Source: Thermoplasmata archaeon (GTDB lineage Archaea > Thermoplasmatota > Thermoplasmata > Methanomassiliicoccales > Methanomethylophilaceae). Taken from it: a stretch of 64,000 bases of DNA. Of this stretch, positions 51,726-60,654 are shown in pieces (within the stretch, counting starts at the first letter, position 1; each line of letters opens with the position of its first letter). A program made the translations under genes and the position numbers. Below the pieces are notes generated by a model, which was not told where the DNA came from, ran no database searches, and saw only the letters and a program-made list of their open reading frames with translations. The DNA is taken from NCBI GenBank assembly GCA_015063245.1, contig SUSV01000001.1, forward strand, positions 62,001 through 126,000. Direction: 5' to 3'.

Positions 51726-53057
51726 TCAGATATTTGATTTCTTCTCCATGACGTACACGGGGAAGTCGACCCCCGTTCCGTGGAATGTCACGGTCTTCCC
51801 GTCGCTGGAGACTGCGTATGCCGAGCTGAGCCTTCCGAGTCCGAGATCGGAATCCGTATCGGCCACGGTGAACATCGTCCCGCCGCTATCTATCATCACA
51901 GGCGTCGAGATGAAGCTGTGCGACATGTCCAGGCTGATGGCGGCCACGGTTCTGTCAGGGAGGCCGATCAGCGCCACGGAGACCTTCGGATCTGACAGGT
52001 TGCTGGCCATCAGGGCGCAGAACAGGATGGCACGGTCCTCATCGTCCCCGCACCCCCAGAGAACGGTCTCGGCAGGGTATGCCCAGTAGTCCTCCACACC
52101 ATAGACGGAGCTGTCCGGCACATCCGGGAAGCACTGCTGGACGAAAGAGAGTATGAAGTCCGCATATCCGTCGGATGTGTACGTGTAGCTGAGGTCGCTG
52201 TAAAGCCTCATGAGTTTCCTGTCCAATTCGGATACGGCCTGGCCGAGTGCGATGAAGTCTGCCATGTCCGCCCTGGTCTGCATGTCCATCCTCTCGGTCA
52301 GGTCGTACTCCAGGCAGGTCCTGACATCATCCTGGGACAGGGTGTAGCTGAGCTTGCACGTCTTCCCCTCGTATTCCCATAGGTAAGAGGCATCGAGCTT
52401 GCCGTAGTATGTGCCGAAGCCGCTGTGGATCCTGCATTCGCCGTCGTATGTGTAGCATTCCGCAGTGACGCTGAACCTTCCGACCAGCACATTGCCCCAC
52501 GTGACGGTGCCTATGGCCGAATCATCGCTGTCCCTGATCTTCGTCACCTTCGTGTAGAAGGGATTCTTGGAATTGCTCCCGTTGTACCCTTCGGTCTTGA
52601 CGACCCATATGATCTTATTGTAATCGGATTCCAGGCCCTCGTCCAGCGATATCTGTATCCTCAGGTCCGGGTCGTACAGGGGGAGGACCTTCAGCGTGCC
52701 GTCGGTGAAATCCCCTGTTAGGTCCATGTACCCGTTGGTGGCGATCCTGACGACAATACCTTCGGTCACAGGGGAATCATCATCGGAATCGTCGGAGTTG
52801 TGAGAATCAATGTAATCGAAAATGACAAGGCACCCGGCGAACACTAGGGCGACGACGACAACCGTCATAGCTACCCTCACCTTGGGGCTCTTCATATCGA
52901 TGTTGGTGGCATCCTGGACCTTACGGAGGACCGGTCCGAGGTCGTCGTTGTACTGCCTGATGTCCTGACCGCAGTTGGGGCAGGTATCGTGACCGCTCTC
53001 GAACTCGCTACCGCAGAACGGGCAGAATCCCTTTCCGGTGCGCTTATCCTCAGCCAA
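51726..53057 (-). CDS. Membrane-anchored protein with zinc ribbon and transglutaminase-like outer domain
   Basis: A 443-residue protein from TTG 53057 (GGTGGT precedes it; upstream starts in frame fall inside the PAS gene). Residues 11-31: zinc ribbon (CPFCGSEF, CPNCGQDI), cytoplasmic. Residues about 62-85: transmembrane helix. Then an Asp/Ser-rich spacer and a large extracytoplasmic part whose middle has a transglutaminase-like pattern (LWGCGDDEDRAILFCALMA near 357, then DMSHSF with a possible catalytic His). Last of three co-directional genes with the PAS protein and the membrane regulator. Confidence 0.75.
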   Translation of the reverse strand: MAEDKRTGKGFCPFCGSEFESGHDTCPNCGQDIRQYNDDLGPVLRKVQDATNIDMKSPKVRVAMTVVVVALVFAGCLVIFDYIDSHNSDDSDDDSPVTEGIVVRIATNGYMDLTGDFTDGTLKVLPLYDPDLRIQISLDEGLESDYNKIIWVVKTEGYNGSNSKNPFYTKVTKIRDSDDSAIGTVTWGNVLVGRFSVTAECYTYDGECRIHSGFGTYYGKLDASYLWEYEGKTCKLSYTLSQDDVRTCLEYDLTERMDMQTRADMADFIALGQAVSELDRKLMRLYSDLSYTYTSDGYADFILSFVQQCFPDVPDSSVYGVEDYWAYPAETVLWGCGDDEDRAILFCALMASNLSDPKVSVALIGLPDRTVAAISLDMSHSFISTPVMIDSGGTMFTVADTDSDLGLGRLSSAYAVSSDGKTVTFHGTGVDFPVYVMEKKSNI

Positions 53058-53067
53058 GGGACCACCG

Positions 53068-53439
53068 TCAGAAGTTGTATCTCGGCGTATCATCCCTCTT
53101 ACGGGATTCGTGCTTCTCGTAGTATCCGATGAGCTCTCCGTCATCGTCACGGAGCGCGACCATGTAGACATCCTTGTCGCGCCTCTCATCGTAGAATGTG
53201 TGGATCTTGTTGTGGTCCTTGCTCTCCGCGAACCATTTGGTTACTTTCGTTATGAGCTCGCTGGACCTGGGGTTATGGCAGTCATGGATGTTCCTGCCGA
53301 GAAGTATCTCCCCGCCGTGCCCGCTGTAGTATTCGATCCCTGTCGGGTTCATGTAGACTATCGTATCCGACGCGTCGCATACCACTACGGGCATATCATC
53401 CTGGTCGATGATGCTCTTGAACAGCTGATCGAGCGTCAT
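53068..53439 (-). CDS. Single PAS-domain protein
   Basis: A 123-residue stand-alone PAS domain: DMPVVVCDASDTIVYMNPTG, GGEILLGRNIHDCHNP near 42-57, and YMVALRDDDGELIGYYEKHE near 92-111. The GRNIHDCHNP loop resembles haem- or ligand-binding PAS variants (DUF438-type). It lacks an output domain. It overlaps the regulator gene upstream by one base (TGATG), so it may be its sensor subunit. Confidence 0.85.
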   Translation of the reverse strand: MTLDQLFKSIIDQDDMPVVVCDASDTIVYMNPTGIEYYSGHGGEILLGRNIHDCHNPRSSELITKVTKWFAESKDHNKIHTFYDERRDKDVYMVALRDDDGELIGYYEKHESRKRDDTPRYNF

Positions 53440-55871
53440 CAGTAGAGGTCCCTGTCCTCGCAGACGAGCTTGATGTCTCCCGCGGGAGGTACGTCGAGGG
53501 AGAAGCAGTTGTCGTAATCCAGTTGCACGGGTACCCCGTCGGCATAGATGTCGACGTTCCTGTCGCCAACCAGCCTGAGCTGTATCGATGTGACGCCCTT
53601 CTCAAGCTGTATCTGTCCGGAGACGATCTGGTCGCCGAAATAGTAGGATTCCTTGCCGAGGTCGATGACCTTCGTCTCCTGAGGCATCTCCTTGACCTCG
53701 AGCTCGCTGAAGTTGAGGCTGGTGCATGTGTATTCGCTGAGGAGCCTGTCGGTCTCGGCCGCCGATGCGGATTCGATGTAGTATCCGTAATCCGCAAAGA
53801 CCCTAATCTTGTTGTTGGCGGGAACGTAGAGTCCCTCGGACTTCTTCTCGTACTCCTCGGAGTCTATGAACCTGACCGACGAATCGTCGGAGATGGGCTT
53901 GCTGGAGCTGAACAGCGAGAACGAGCAGTTCAGCAGCTCCTTGTCGGAGATGTCGAAGAGACGCTCGATGTGGAGGTCCGATGTCATTGTGATGGAATAG
54001 CTCCCGTCCTCTGAAGGCTGCAGCAGGTACGCTATGCCGTCGTGCACGTAACCCATGTCCGCCGCTTCGGAGACGGAGAGCGTCAGGACGGATCCCGAAC
54101 GCACATCGTACGGATAGGTGAGCTCGCGGCCGTCGACATCGTACACGCTGATCCCGAGGCCGTCATCCACGGTCAGGCTGACCGTTCCTGCCTCTACGTC
54201 CGTTCCGGAGTCCGTGATGCTGAACACCAGGATGCCTGTGAGCATGATGAGGAACACCGCCGCGGTGATGTACCTGACGGTCCTGAGCGGTTTGCCGTCG
54301 GTCTTCTGGCTGCGGTTGAGAAGCGCCGTCTTGACCGACGATGTCCGCTTCTTCGCGGCAGGGGCCGCGAGGTTCTCGACCTTGACTCCCTTGACAGGGG
54401 TCATGCTGAGCGCGGGATAGATCTCCTTGAACGAGATGTTCTCCTCCTCCACGCTCCTGACGAAGATTCCGCTGCTGGCCATCTCGAGCCCCTGGTGGGC
54501 CATTCCCTTGATGAACGTCATGGCCTGGGCCATTCCGGATGCGGGGTCGCTTCCGGAGATTCCGATGGTGAGCGGGTAGACTGATACGATGCTGAGCGAC
54601 AGACCGATGGTCTGGGCTATATCGGACATCTGTCCGAAGTAGGTGTCGAAGTTGCCCTTGGTGTCGGCCGAGCCCATGGCCCTCATGTACTTGGCACCGA
54701 GGACGACCATGATGTACTCCGAGTCGAACCCGAACTTCTTGAGACAGGCCATGGTGTAGAGCAGCAGGCCCTCCATGAAGCCGCCTTCCTTGTCCTTGGC
54801 CGCATCCAGGGTGTTGCGGATGTCCTCGTTATCCGCCGATATGGGGCGCGACCTCTTGGCGAGGATCGAGCACGCGAGACCGTAGTATGCGGCTCCCGAC
54901 TCGGCGTAGAAAACCGAGATGACCCCCTCCTCGACCATCCTGAGAAGGTTCGAGGTGATCGTGGACCTGGGGGAGTCGACCCTGTTGACGATGTCGGTGA
55001 TGCACAGGGGCCTCTCGTAGATCGCATCGACGATCTCCATCTGGACGTCGCTGGTCATGAGTCCGGCGTTCCCATCCAGGTCTACCACGAGGAAACGGTG
55101 GTCGTCCCTGTGGTGGAGGCTGCTGTTGAGGTAGGGCGGCTGAGCCTTCTCCGTGCGCTCCATCGTGACCTTTATGGCGGTCTCGGAGCCGTTGAAGTCC
55201 TCCAGCGAGGCGATCTTGTAGGTCCTGCCTGTGGAGTTCTCTATGAGTCTGATGATGAAATGCATCATCATGTCCGATTTGGACCTGATGGTGTCGTCAC
55301 CCGTCACCACGAGTGTGAGGGGCGAGAACGAGAATACAGTGAAGTTGAAGCCTGTGAGCCTTGAGAAGATGTCCCTGACGTCGAGGATCGCATCCTCGAG
55401 GTTCGCTTTCTTCGAGGGGATGGAGTCTGCAAGGTCCTCGGCATATTTGCGCTTGATAGGGCTGACGTCAAGTCCGATCTCGGAGACGTAGCAGTCCAGC
55501 ATGTTCGCCAGCGAGGACAGACCGGAATAGTTCCTCAGCGGATCCTCGAACGTCTTCTGGGAGGCGCATCTCGCCCTGTCATCTGTCTCTTCTGAGCGGG
55601 CGAGGACGATGGCGCTTGTTGAATAGTAGACTGTCTTCTTGTCCGTCTCTGGTTTGATCCTGTCGACTATGCCGGAATCCGCCATCTTGTCGATTATGAA
55701 ATGGAGCGATGAAGAGCTGAGCCCGAGCTCAGAAGTGAGGTCGCTGGGCCTCTTCATCCCGTTCTTCAGGCTTTTGTAGACTGCTATCTGCAGCGGGTCT
55801 GTAAGGGGTATGATACCCTTGTCCGTCAATAGGATGCAGAAATTGCGCAGATATTCATCCTGTGCTCCCAT
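53439..55871 (-). CDS. Membrane-bound transcription regulator with two winged-helix domains
   Basis: An 810-residue protein. Residues about 20-85: ArsR-like winged helix (LQIAVYKSLKNGMKRPSDLT, then ELGLSSSSLHFIIDKM). Residues about 265-340: a second one (DIVNRVDSPRSTITSNLLRM, VISVFYAESGAAYYGL). Residues about 530-552: one transmembrane helix. Residues about 555-810: an extracytoplasmic beta-rich domain. This ToxR-like layout fits a one-component sensor that keeps its DNA-binding part at the membrane. Followed by a PAS protein and a transglutaminase-like membrane protein. Duplicated-segment similarity between residues 85-250 and 340-500 (both include repeats of a methanogen regulatory-domain pattern) is likely but not tested. 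Confidence 0.78.
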   Translation of the reverse strand: MGAQDEYLRNFCILLTDKGIIPLTDPLQIAVYKSLKNGMKRPSDLTSELGLSSSSLHFIIDKMADSGIVDRIKPETDKKTVYYSTSAIVLARSEETDDRARCASQKTFEDPLRNYSGLSSLANMLDCYVSEIGLDVSPIKRKYAEDLADSIPSKKANLEDAILDVRDIFSRLTGFNFTVFSFSPLTLVVTGDDTIRSKSDMMMHFIIRLIENSTGRTYKIASLEDFNGSETAIKVTMERTEKAQPPYLNSSLHHRDDHRFLVVDLDGNAGLMTSDVQMEIVDAIYERPLCITDIVNRVDSPRSTITSNLLRMVEEGVISVFYAESGAAYYGLACSILAKRSRPISADNEDIRNTLDAAKDKEGGFMEGLLLYTMACLKKFGFDSEYIMVVLGAKYMRAMGSADTKGNFDTYFGQMSDIAQTIGLSLSIVSVYPLTIGISGSDPASGMAQAMTFIKGMAHQGLEMASSGIFVRSVEEENISFKEIYPALSMTPVKGVKVENLAAPAAKKRTSSVKTALLNRSQKTDGKPLRTVRYITAAVFLIMLTGILVFSITDSGTDVEAGTVSLTVDDGLGISVYDVDGRELTYPYDVRSGSVLTLSVSEAADMGYVHDGIAYLLQPSEDGSYSITMTSDLHIERLFDISDKELLNCSFSLFSSSKPISDDSSVRFIDSEEYEKKSEGLYVPANNKIRVFADYGYYIESASAAETDRLLSEYTCTSLNFSELEVKEMPQETKVIDLGKESYYFGDQIVSGQIQLEKGVTSIQLRLVGDRNVDIYADGVPVQLDYDNCFSLDVPPAGDIKLVCEDRDLY

Positions 55872-55929
55872 ATGCGATAGTATCGACTCGGAGTATATTT
55901 AATAGCGCGCGTTTTTGTCAGTCTTTGTA

Positions 55930-56553
55930 TTAAAGGCGGGCCTTGAGGATCAGGTCCCTGAGGTCATGTGCCGCTTTCCTGACATCATCCTGTGCGACGA
56001 CAGCGGATACGACAGCCGCAGAGTCGGCACCTGCACGGATGACATCCTGGACATTGCCCTGGTTGATGCCCCCTATCGCGACGATCGGGATGTCCACAGC
56101 CTGGCTGATCTTGTACAGCATGTCGAGTCCCAGGCCCTGTGCCGCATCGAGCTTCGTGGTCGTGGTGAAGATGGAACCGACGCCGACGTATGTAGCGCCG
56201 TTCTCCTTCGCCTCGATCGCCTCCTCCACTGTGGTGACCGATATCCCGATTATGGCATCGTCGCCGAGGATCTTGACAGCCTCCTTCAGCGGCATATCCG
56301 ACTGACCCAGATGCACTCCGTCCGCTCCCGAGTCGAGAGCGACCTTGACGTTGTCGTTCACCACGAAGAACCTGTTCATCTCGTCTGCGATCTTCTGAAT
56401 CTCCTTGGCATCCTTCAGCATGTCCTCGTAGGAGGCGTTCTTCATTCTGAGCTGAACGATGTCGGCTCCCCCTTCATATGCCATCCTGGCTATTTCGACA
56501 TTGGAGCGTCCTTTGGACAATGATTCATCTGTCACGACATAGAGATCGAACAT
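55930..56553 (-). CDS. thiE: Thiamine-phosphate synthase
   Basis: A 207-residue ThiE that joins HMP-diphosphate and thiazole phosphate. Seen: DLYVVTDESLSKGRSN at the start, VQLRMKNASYEDML near 33-46, FFVVNDNVKVALDSGADGVH, LGQSDMP, YVGVGSIFTTTTK and PIVAIGGINQGNV. ATG 56553 is preferred; the longer frame from 56742 adds 63 unrelated residues antisense to the FKBP gene. A second TMP synthase module (ThiN) sits in thiDN at 58.9 kb. Confidence 0.95.
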   Translation of the reverse strand: MFDLYVVTDESLSKGRSNVEIARMAYEGGADIVQLRMKNASYEDMLKDAKEIQKIADEMNRFFVVNDNVKVALDSGADGVHLGQSDMPLKEAVKILGDDAIIGISVTTVEEAIEAKENGATYVGVGSIFTTTTKLDAAQGLGLDMLYKISQAVDIPIVAIGGINQGNVQDVIRAGADSAAVVSAVVAQDDVRKAAHDLRDLILKARL

Positions 56554-56602
56554 GCACCGGACATAGTTGGATGAGTAGATAATCCATTTGCCTGCGCAAT
56601 TA

Positions 56603-56610
56603 CTATAAAA
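56603..56610 (+). promoter_or_regulatory. TATA box of the FKBP gene
   Basis: CTATAAAA about 53 nt ahead of ATG 56660, predicting transcription from near 56633 and so excluding the first ATG at 56630. Confidence 0.5.
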
Positions 56611-56659
56611 GTAGACAAAGGACTTTAATATGGGGTTTAGAATCGCTTTTGCGGTTAAA

Positions 56660-57550
56660 ATGACTGGCGAAAATAAGGCCAAGAAAGACAGGGACCCAAT
56701 CTTCACGATTTGTTTCGTTGTCTTTGTTATCGCAGCCGTCATCGCTGTCGGATATTACGTCTACGACGAGATCTCCGACGAAGAGGATGGAACGGCAATG
56801 TATGGGGACACTGTATCCGTGGATTACACGGGAACGCTTTACGGCGAGTACGGATCAGAGAACGCAGTGGTTTTCGACACCAGCTACTCAAGTGTCGCCA
56901 AGAACAGCAAGATCGCCAAGTCTAACGATTTCGAGAAGAGGAGCTCATACAAGCCCCTGTCCTTCCAGATCGGAAAGGGAACAGTCCTCAAGGATTTCGA
57001 GAACGCAGTCATCGGACTCGATGTCGGCGATGAAGTCAAGATCAAGATTCTTGCAGCCAACGGTTACGTCGCAGCGAACATCACAGGAAGCCTGAACAAG
57101 TCTGGAAACACGATGGCCTCTTCGGTAACCATGACTTACTCCATGTTCAACAGCCTGTACTCCGATGTCTCCGTCAAAGGAAACAGCAACGTGAAGTTCA
57201 CCAGCATCTACGGATGGGACGCTTATGCGACCTGCACCGACCAGGACACTGCAGTCATCGTCTCGTATATACCCACGGTCGACGAGGAGTACACAGCATA
57301 CGAGTCCGGGGATGTCGTCGTCAAGTACAAGGTCACCTCATTCGAGGCGGGAACGATCACATACGACATCGCTATCGACGGAGCCAAGGAGGTCGACGAC
57401 GAGGGTCACATCCAGATGATCAAGCTCGACCTCGGTGACAAGGTCGTCTACATCAACAAGATCACCGACTCCGCTTACGAGTACAAGGAAGGAAAGGAAG
57501 TCTCCAACGAGGACCTTTACTTCAAGATCAAGCTCGTATCAGTCAACTGA
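56660..57550 (+). CDS. Membrane-anchored FKBP-type peptidyl-prolyl isomerase
   Basis: A 296-residue protein with one N-terminal transmembrane helix (about residues 15-37) and an extracytoplasmic FKBP-like domain: YGDTVSVDYTGTLYGEYG, VVFDTSY, LSFQIGKGTVLKDFENAVIG and LDVGDEVKIKI near 105-145. The remaining 150 residues form the inserted-in-flap and C-terminal region usual for large archaeal FKBPs. It should help fold exported proteins. ATG 56630 in the same frame is a longer alternative. Confidence 0.85.
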   Translation: MTGENKAKKDRDPIFTICFVVFVIAAVIAVGYYVYDEISDEEDGTAMYGDTVSVDYTGTLYGEYGSENAVVFDTSYSSVAKNSKIAKSNDFEKRSSYKPLSFQIGKGTVLKDFENAVIGLDVGDEVKIKILAANGYVAANITGSLNKSGNTMASSVTMTYSMFNSLYSDVSVKGNSNVKFTSIYGWDAYATCTDQDTAVIVSYIPTVDEEYTAYESGDVVVKYKVTSFEAGTITYDIAIDGAKEVDDEGHIQMIKLDLGDKVVYINKITDSAYEYKEGKEVSNEDLYFKIKLVSVN

Positions 57551-57563
57551 AACAGTCATTAAC

Positions 57564-57583
57564 TCCCGGGCACCCGCCCGGGA
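57564..57583. terminator. 8-bp perfect hairpin between convergent FKBP and MFS genes
   Basis: TCCCGGGC and GCCCGGGA around an ACCC loop, with no U-run on the plus strand; it can serve both genes. Confidence 0.55.
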
Positions 57584-57598
57584 TAACCATAGTTCTTC

Positions 57599-58789
57599 TC
57601 AATCTTTCTTCACAGAACCCTTCGGTATCTTTCCGCTGGCGACCAGTCTTCCGTGAAGAAGGCAGTACATGATGAGCGAGACTACCGCCACCCCTGCCAT
57701 CACCAGATAGTTCTCCTGATATCCCATCTCGTCGATGAGCGACCCATGTATGACCGGACCTATGACGTAAGCAAGGTCGATGAAGATGTTGAACGTGGAT
57801 ATCGCGACAGCGACACGATCGGCTGATGTCAACTTGATGACGATCGAATTGCCTGCGGAGACGAGCATGGCAACGTTGACCCCCATCATCGCTCCGGAGA
57901 TGAGTAGCACCCATCCGTTGTCCGTGGTGGCCATCAGGACCATCCCTGCGATGAACAGGATAAATGATGGAATCAGCAGGATGTTCTCCCCTCTGACATC
58001 GTAGACCTTGCCCAGGAACATCCTCGAGAGGAGTGTGCTGATGGAGAGGGCTACGAAGAAGAACGTAGCGAAGGATCCGAGGCCGATGTGATCCCCGAAC
58101 GGGGACATGAACGACAGTACCCCGGAATAGGCCAGGAAGAACACCAGGGCGACGATGGATATCGGCAGGGCCGAGCGTTCGATGAGGCCTTTGGAACCTC
58201 TCGTGGGGCCTGTCTCTCCCTTGTCGCCTGATAAGAGTACTGCGAACACCGTTCCTATTAGGCTCATGACGAACCCGATCATGAATATGTCAGTGTATAT
58301 CCCGTCGTCATCAAGGATCATGCTCAGCATCGGGCCGACAGCCGATCCGATGCTCATACTCAGCATGAAATAGCCCATTCCCTCGCCCATCCTCTCGGAC
58401 GGGATGGTGCGGGCGACCTTGGTGTTTACGGCTGTGCTAGCCGCTCCGTATGTCATTCCGTGAAGGAATCTCAGGACGCTCATCGAGGAGACATCCCAAA
58501 CGACGAAGTACAGGAGGGACAGGACGGTGCTTGCCGCCAATGACAGGGCGATGAGGTTCTTCAGGCCGATCGCCGCGATGGCCTTCCCCGAAAGAAGTCT
58601 TGCGACAAGGTCCCCGACGATGAACAGGCTGACCGTGACCGCCGCAAGGGCGCTGTCCGTACCGAATTCCAGTTTGACGTACGATGTCATCCCTGTGTAG
58701 GTCATGAAGAACATGACTACGCAGAAGAACAGTATCATCGTGCACAGCATGAAATCGCGAGTGAAGAGGGTACCGTCCTTCTCTGACAT
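57599..58789 (-). CDS. MFS transporter
   Basis: A 396-residue major facilitator with 12 hydrophobic helices. Seen: FIVGDLVARLLSGKAIAAIG after helix 2 (a loop 2-3 motif), a PSERMGEGMGYF segment after helix 4-5, and a central cytoplasmic loop (SGDKGETGPTRGSKG). It resembles drug/sugar efflux-type MFS proteins; substrate unknown. It lies between thiE and thiDN, so thiamine-precursor uptake is a possibility from context only. ATG 58789 is preferred over GTG 58792. Confidence 0.92.
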   Translation of the reverse strand: MSEKDGTLFTRDFMLCTMILFFCVVMFFMTYTGMTSYVKLEFGTDSALAAVTVSLFIVGDLVARLLSGKAIAAIGLKNLIALSLAASTVLSLLYFVVWDVSSMSVLRFLHGMTYGAASTAVNTKVARTIPSERMGEGMGYFMLSMSIGSAVGPMLSMILDDDGIYTDIFMIGFVMSLIGTVFAVLLSGDKGETGPTRGSKGLIERSALPISIVALVFFLAYSGVLSFMSPFGDHIGLGSFATFFFVALSISTLLSRMFLGKVYDVRGENILLIPSFILFIAGMVLMATTDNGWVLLISGAMMGVNVAMLVSAGNSIVIKLTSADRVAVAISTFNIFIDLAYVIGPVIHGSLIDEMGYQENYLVMAGVAVVSLIMYCLLHGRLVASGKIPKGSVKKD

Positions 58790-58866
58790 CACGACGGAGA
58801 TAGGGTTTGATGGATATATGAGGGTAGTGAGAAATGTCCGGCCTCATCGGCCGGAATGAATGTGTT

Positions 58867-60153
58867 TCAAAGGATGTTATCGAGCTTCTGCATCATGAGT
58901 TCCGGATCTCTGGCTATTATCCTGATGATCCTGTCCTTCTTGGCTCCCTTGTCGACGATGGCGTCGGGGACCCTGCCCGCTATGGCGATCGCTTTGGCTG
59001 TCGCCTCTGATATCTGATCCTTGGGCATCTCGACGGATACGGCGGTCATCCCGACCTCCTCCATGATGTCGATGATGTCGTCGCGGTATGCAAGGCTCAT
59101 GATGCATCTGGCCTTGGGGTCGTGCTTCATGACCTCGAGGAGCACATAGGACAGATGATCCGCGGCTCCGAACTTGGCGGGGCCGTTCTTCTTGAGGATC
59201 CCGTTGTGGACGACGAGCCTCTTGTCGATGGCCGCGATCTCCTCCGGTCCTGCCGCATCCTTCAGCGCGTAGGCGATGTTCATCCCTGATTTGGGTACGA
59301 ACTCGTCCGGGACGAGATCGACGATCTTCGCTGCGGCATTGTCGAGGGCATCGAGGACCTTGAACCTGTCCGTGTCGCCCTTCATCTTCACGAGGGGATT
59401 GACGACAACGTCCCCGTGGCCGATCGCATACTGCGTAGCGATGGATTCCTGTATAAGGCCCCTGGATTTCATGACCGCGTTCACGATGTCCAATCCCTTG
59501 GCCATGTTGGCCGTGATGAATGCGGACAGGCAGCATCCGCTTCCGTGTCCCGCCTTGTTGAGCCTGGGGTACTCGAGCTTGTTGAACTCGGAGGACAGGT
59601 AAAGGTAGTCGACGACCTTGGGTCCTTTGAGGTGTCCTCCCTTGAACAGGACCGAAGAGCCCTGTTTGCCGATGAGCTCGCATGCGAGCGTGATGTCATC
59701 CTCGCTCTTGATGCTCATGCCTGCAAGGACCTCGGCCTCGTGCCTGTTGGGCGTGACCAGTTCGCAGATGGGAAGCAGTTTCTTCTTCAGTGCCTTCACG
59801 AAATCGTCGTCGCAGAGCGAGAATCCTGTTCCCGATATCATCACGGGATCCACGATGAGCGGGACCTCGTGGTCCTCCAGGATGTCCGCCACCGTTTCCA
59901 CGATCTCTGCGTTGTAGAGCATACCGGTTTTGACCGCCTTGATGTCGCAGTCCTTCAGCACCGCTTCGAGCTGAGCCTGTACGAATTCCTCAGGCATGGG
60001 GAAGATGCCGTCGACCCCCTGCGTGTTCTGGGCGGTGACGGCGGTAATGACTGAAGTGGCGTGGATCCCGACGACCGACATGGCCTTGATATCCACTTGG
60101 ATACCTGCTCCGCCTATCGAGTCCGACCCAGCCACGGTAAGAGCTGTTCTCAT
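58867..60153 (-). CDS. thiDN: Bifunctional HMP(-P) kinase / ThiN thiamine-phosphate synthase
   Basis: A 428-residue fusion. Residues 1-255: ThiD, phosphorylating hydroxymethylpyrimidine and its phosphate (TVAGSDSIGGAGIQVDIKAM, VDPVMISGTGFSL near 102-114, KAGHGSGCCLSAFI near 208-221). Residues about 265-428: ThiN (VPDEFVPKSGMNIAYALKDA, then GAADHLSYVLLEVMKHDPKA), an archaeal TMP synthase domain unrelated to ThiE. ThiDN is a standard archaeal arrangement. Together with thiE and thiM this gives full salvage capacity. Confidence 0.96.
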   Translation of the reverse strand: MRTALTVAGSDSIGGAGIQVDIKAMSVVGIHATSVITAVTAQNTQGVDGIFPMPEEFVQAQLEAVLKDCDIKAVKTGMLYNAEIVETVADILEDHEVPLIVDPVMISGTGFSLCDDDFVKALKKKLLPICELVTPNRHEAEVLAGMSIKSEDDITLACELIGKQGSSVLFKGGHLKGPKVVDYLYLSSEFNKLEYPRLNKAGHGSGCCLSAFITANMAKGLDIVNAVMKSRGLIQESIATQYAIGHGDVVVNPLVKMKGDTDRFKVLDALDNAAAKIVDLVPDEFVPKSGMNIAYALKDAAGPEEIAAIDKRLVVHNGILKKNGPAKFGAADHLSYVLLEVMKHDPKARCIMSLAYRDDIIDIMEEVGMTAVSVEMPKDQISEATAKAIAIAGRVPDAIVDKGAKKDRIIRIIARDPELMMQKLDNIL

Positions 60154-60207
60154 TAGAGGTTCCTAAATAATAAGGTATTAATAAAGTGTGTCAGCTAACG
60201 TGGACCG

Positions 60208-60573
60208 ATGAAGGTCAGCAGCGTCCATTTCGTTCTGAAGGGAAAATCGGATTACAAGGATTTGGCACCCGTGTTCCCGGATATCTTGAAGATGTTCCTC
60301 GAGGCGATCGACCAGATGCCCGAAGAGGAGGAGCTTCTCCAGATGCTGATCGAGCTCAACATGATCGATATCGAGCAGAACAGGAAGCCCGAGGGATACA
60401 ACAGGAAGGGAAAGATCAGGCTCGTCTTCCCCATGGATTCCAAGGAATTCTATCTCAAGACCTTCGGAAAGGCTACCGAGCTCAAGCCCATCGCGGACAA
60501 GATCAGCGATATGCTGACCGCAGCCAACATCAAGTTCGAGATCAAAGAGAACGATCGTGTCGAATACGATTGA
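60208..60573 (+). CDS. Hypothetical protein
   Basis: A 121-residue charged alpha/beta protein with no family I recognise. An acidic helix (EAIDQMPEEEELLQMLIELN) is followed by strands (KGKIRLVFPMDSKEFYLK). No Cys or membrane segment. An A/T-rich TATA-like TATTAATAAA lies near 60175. It is divergent from thiDN. Confidence 0.65.
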   Translation: MKVSSVHFVLKGKSDYKDLAPVFPDILKMFLEAIDQMPEEEELLQMLIELNMIDIEQNRKPEGYNRKGKIRLVFPMDSKEFYLKTFGKATELKPIADKISDMLTAANIKFEIKENDRVEYD

Positions 60574-60654
60574 TCCTCTTCGAAGGTTTTCTAAGTAACA
60601 CGATTAACTATCAGTGCTACCTGTTGCTGCAAAGCGTCTCAATGGGAGAACAGG

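Noticed and set aside
58877-59683. 268-codon frame within thiDN
   Set aside because: Same-strand shadow with Arg/Gln/Gly-rich low-complexity residues, while the ThiD-ThiN frame is complete.
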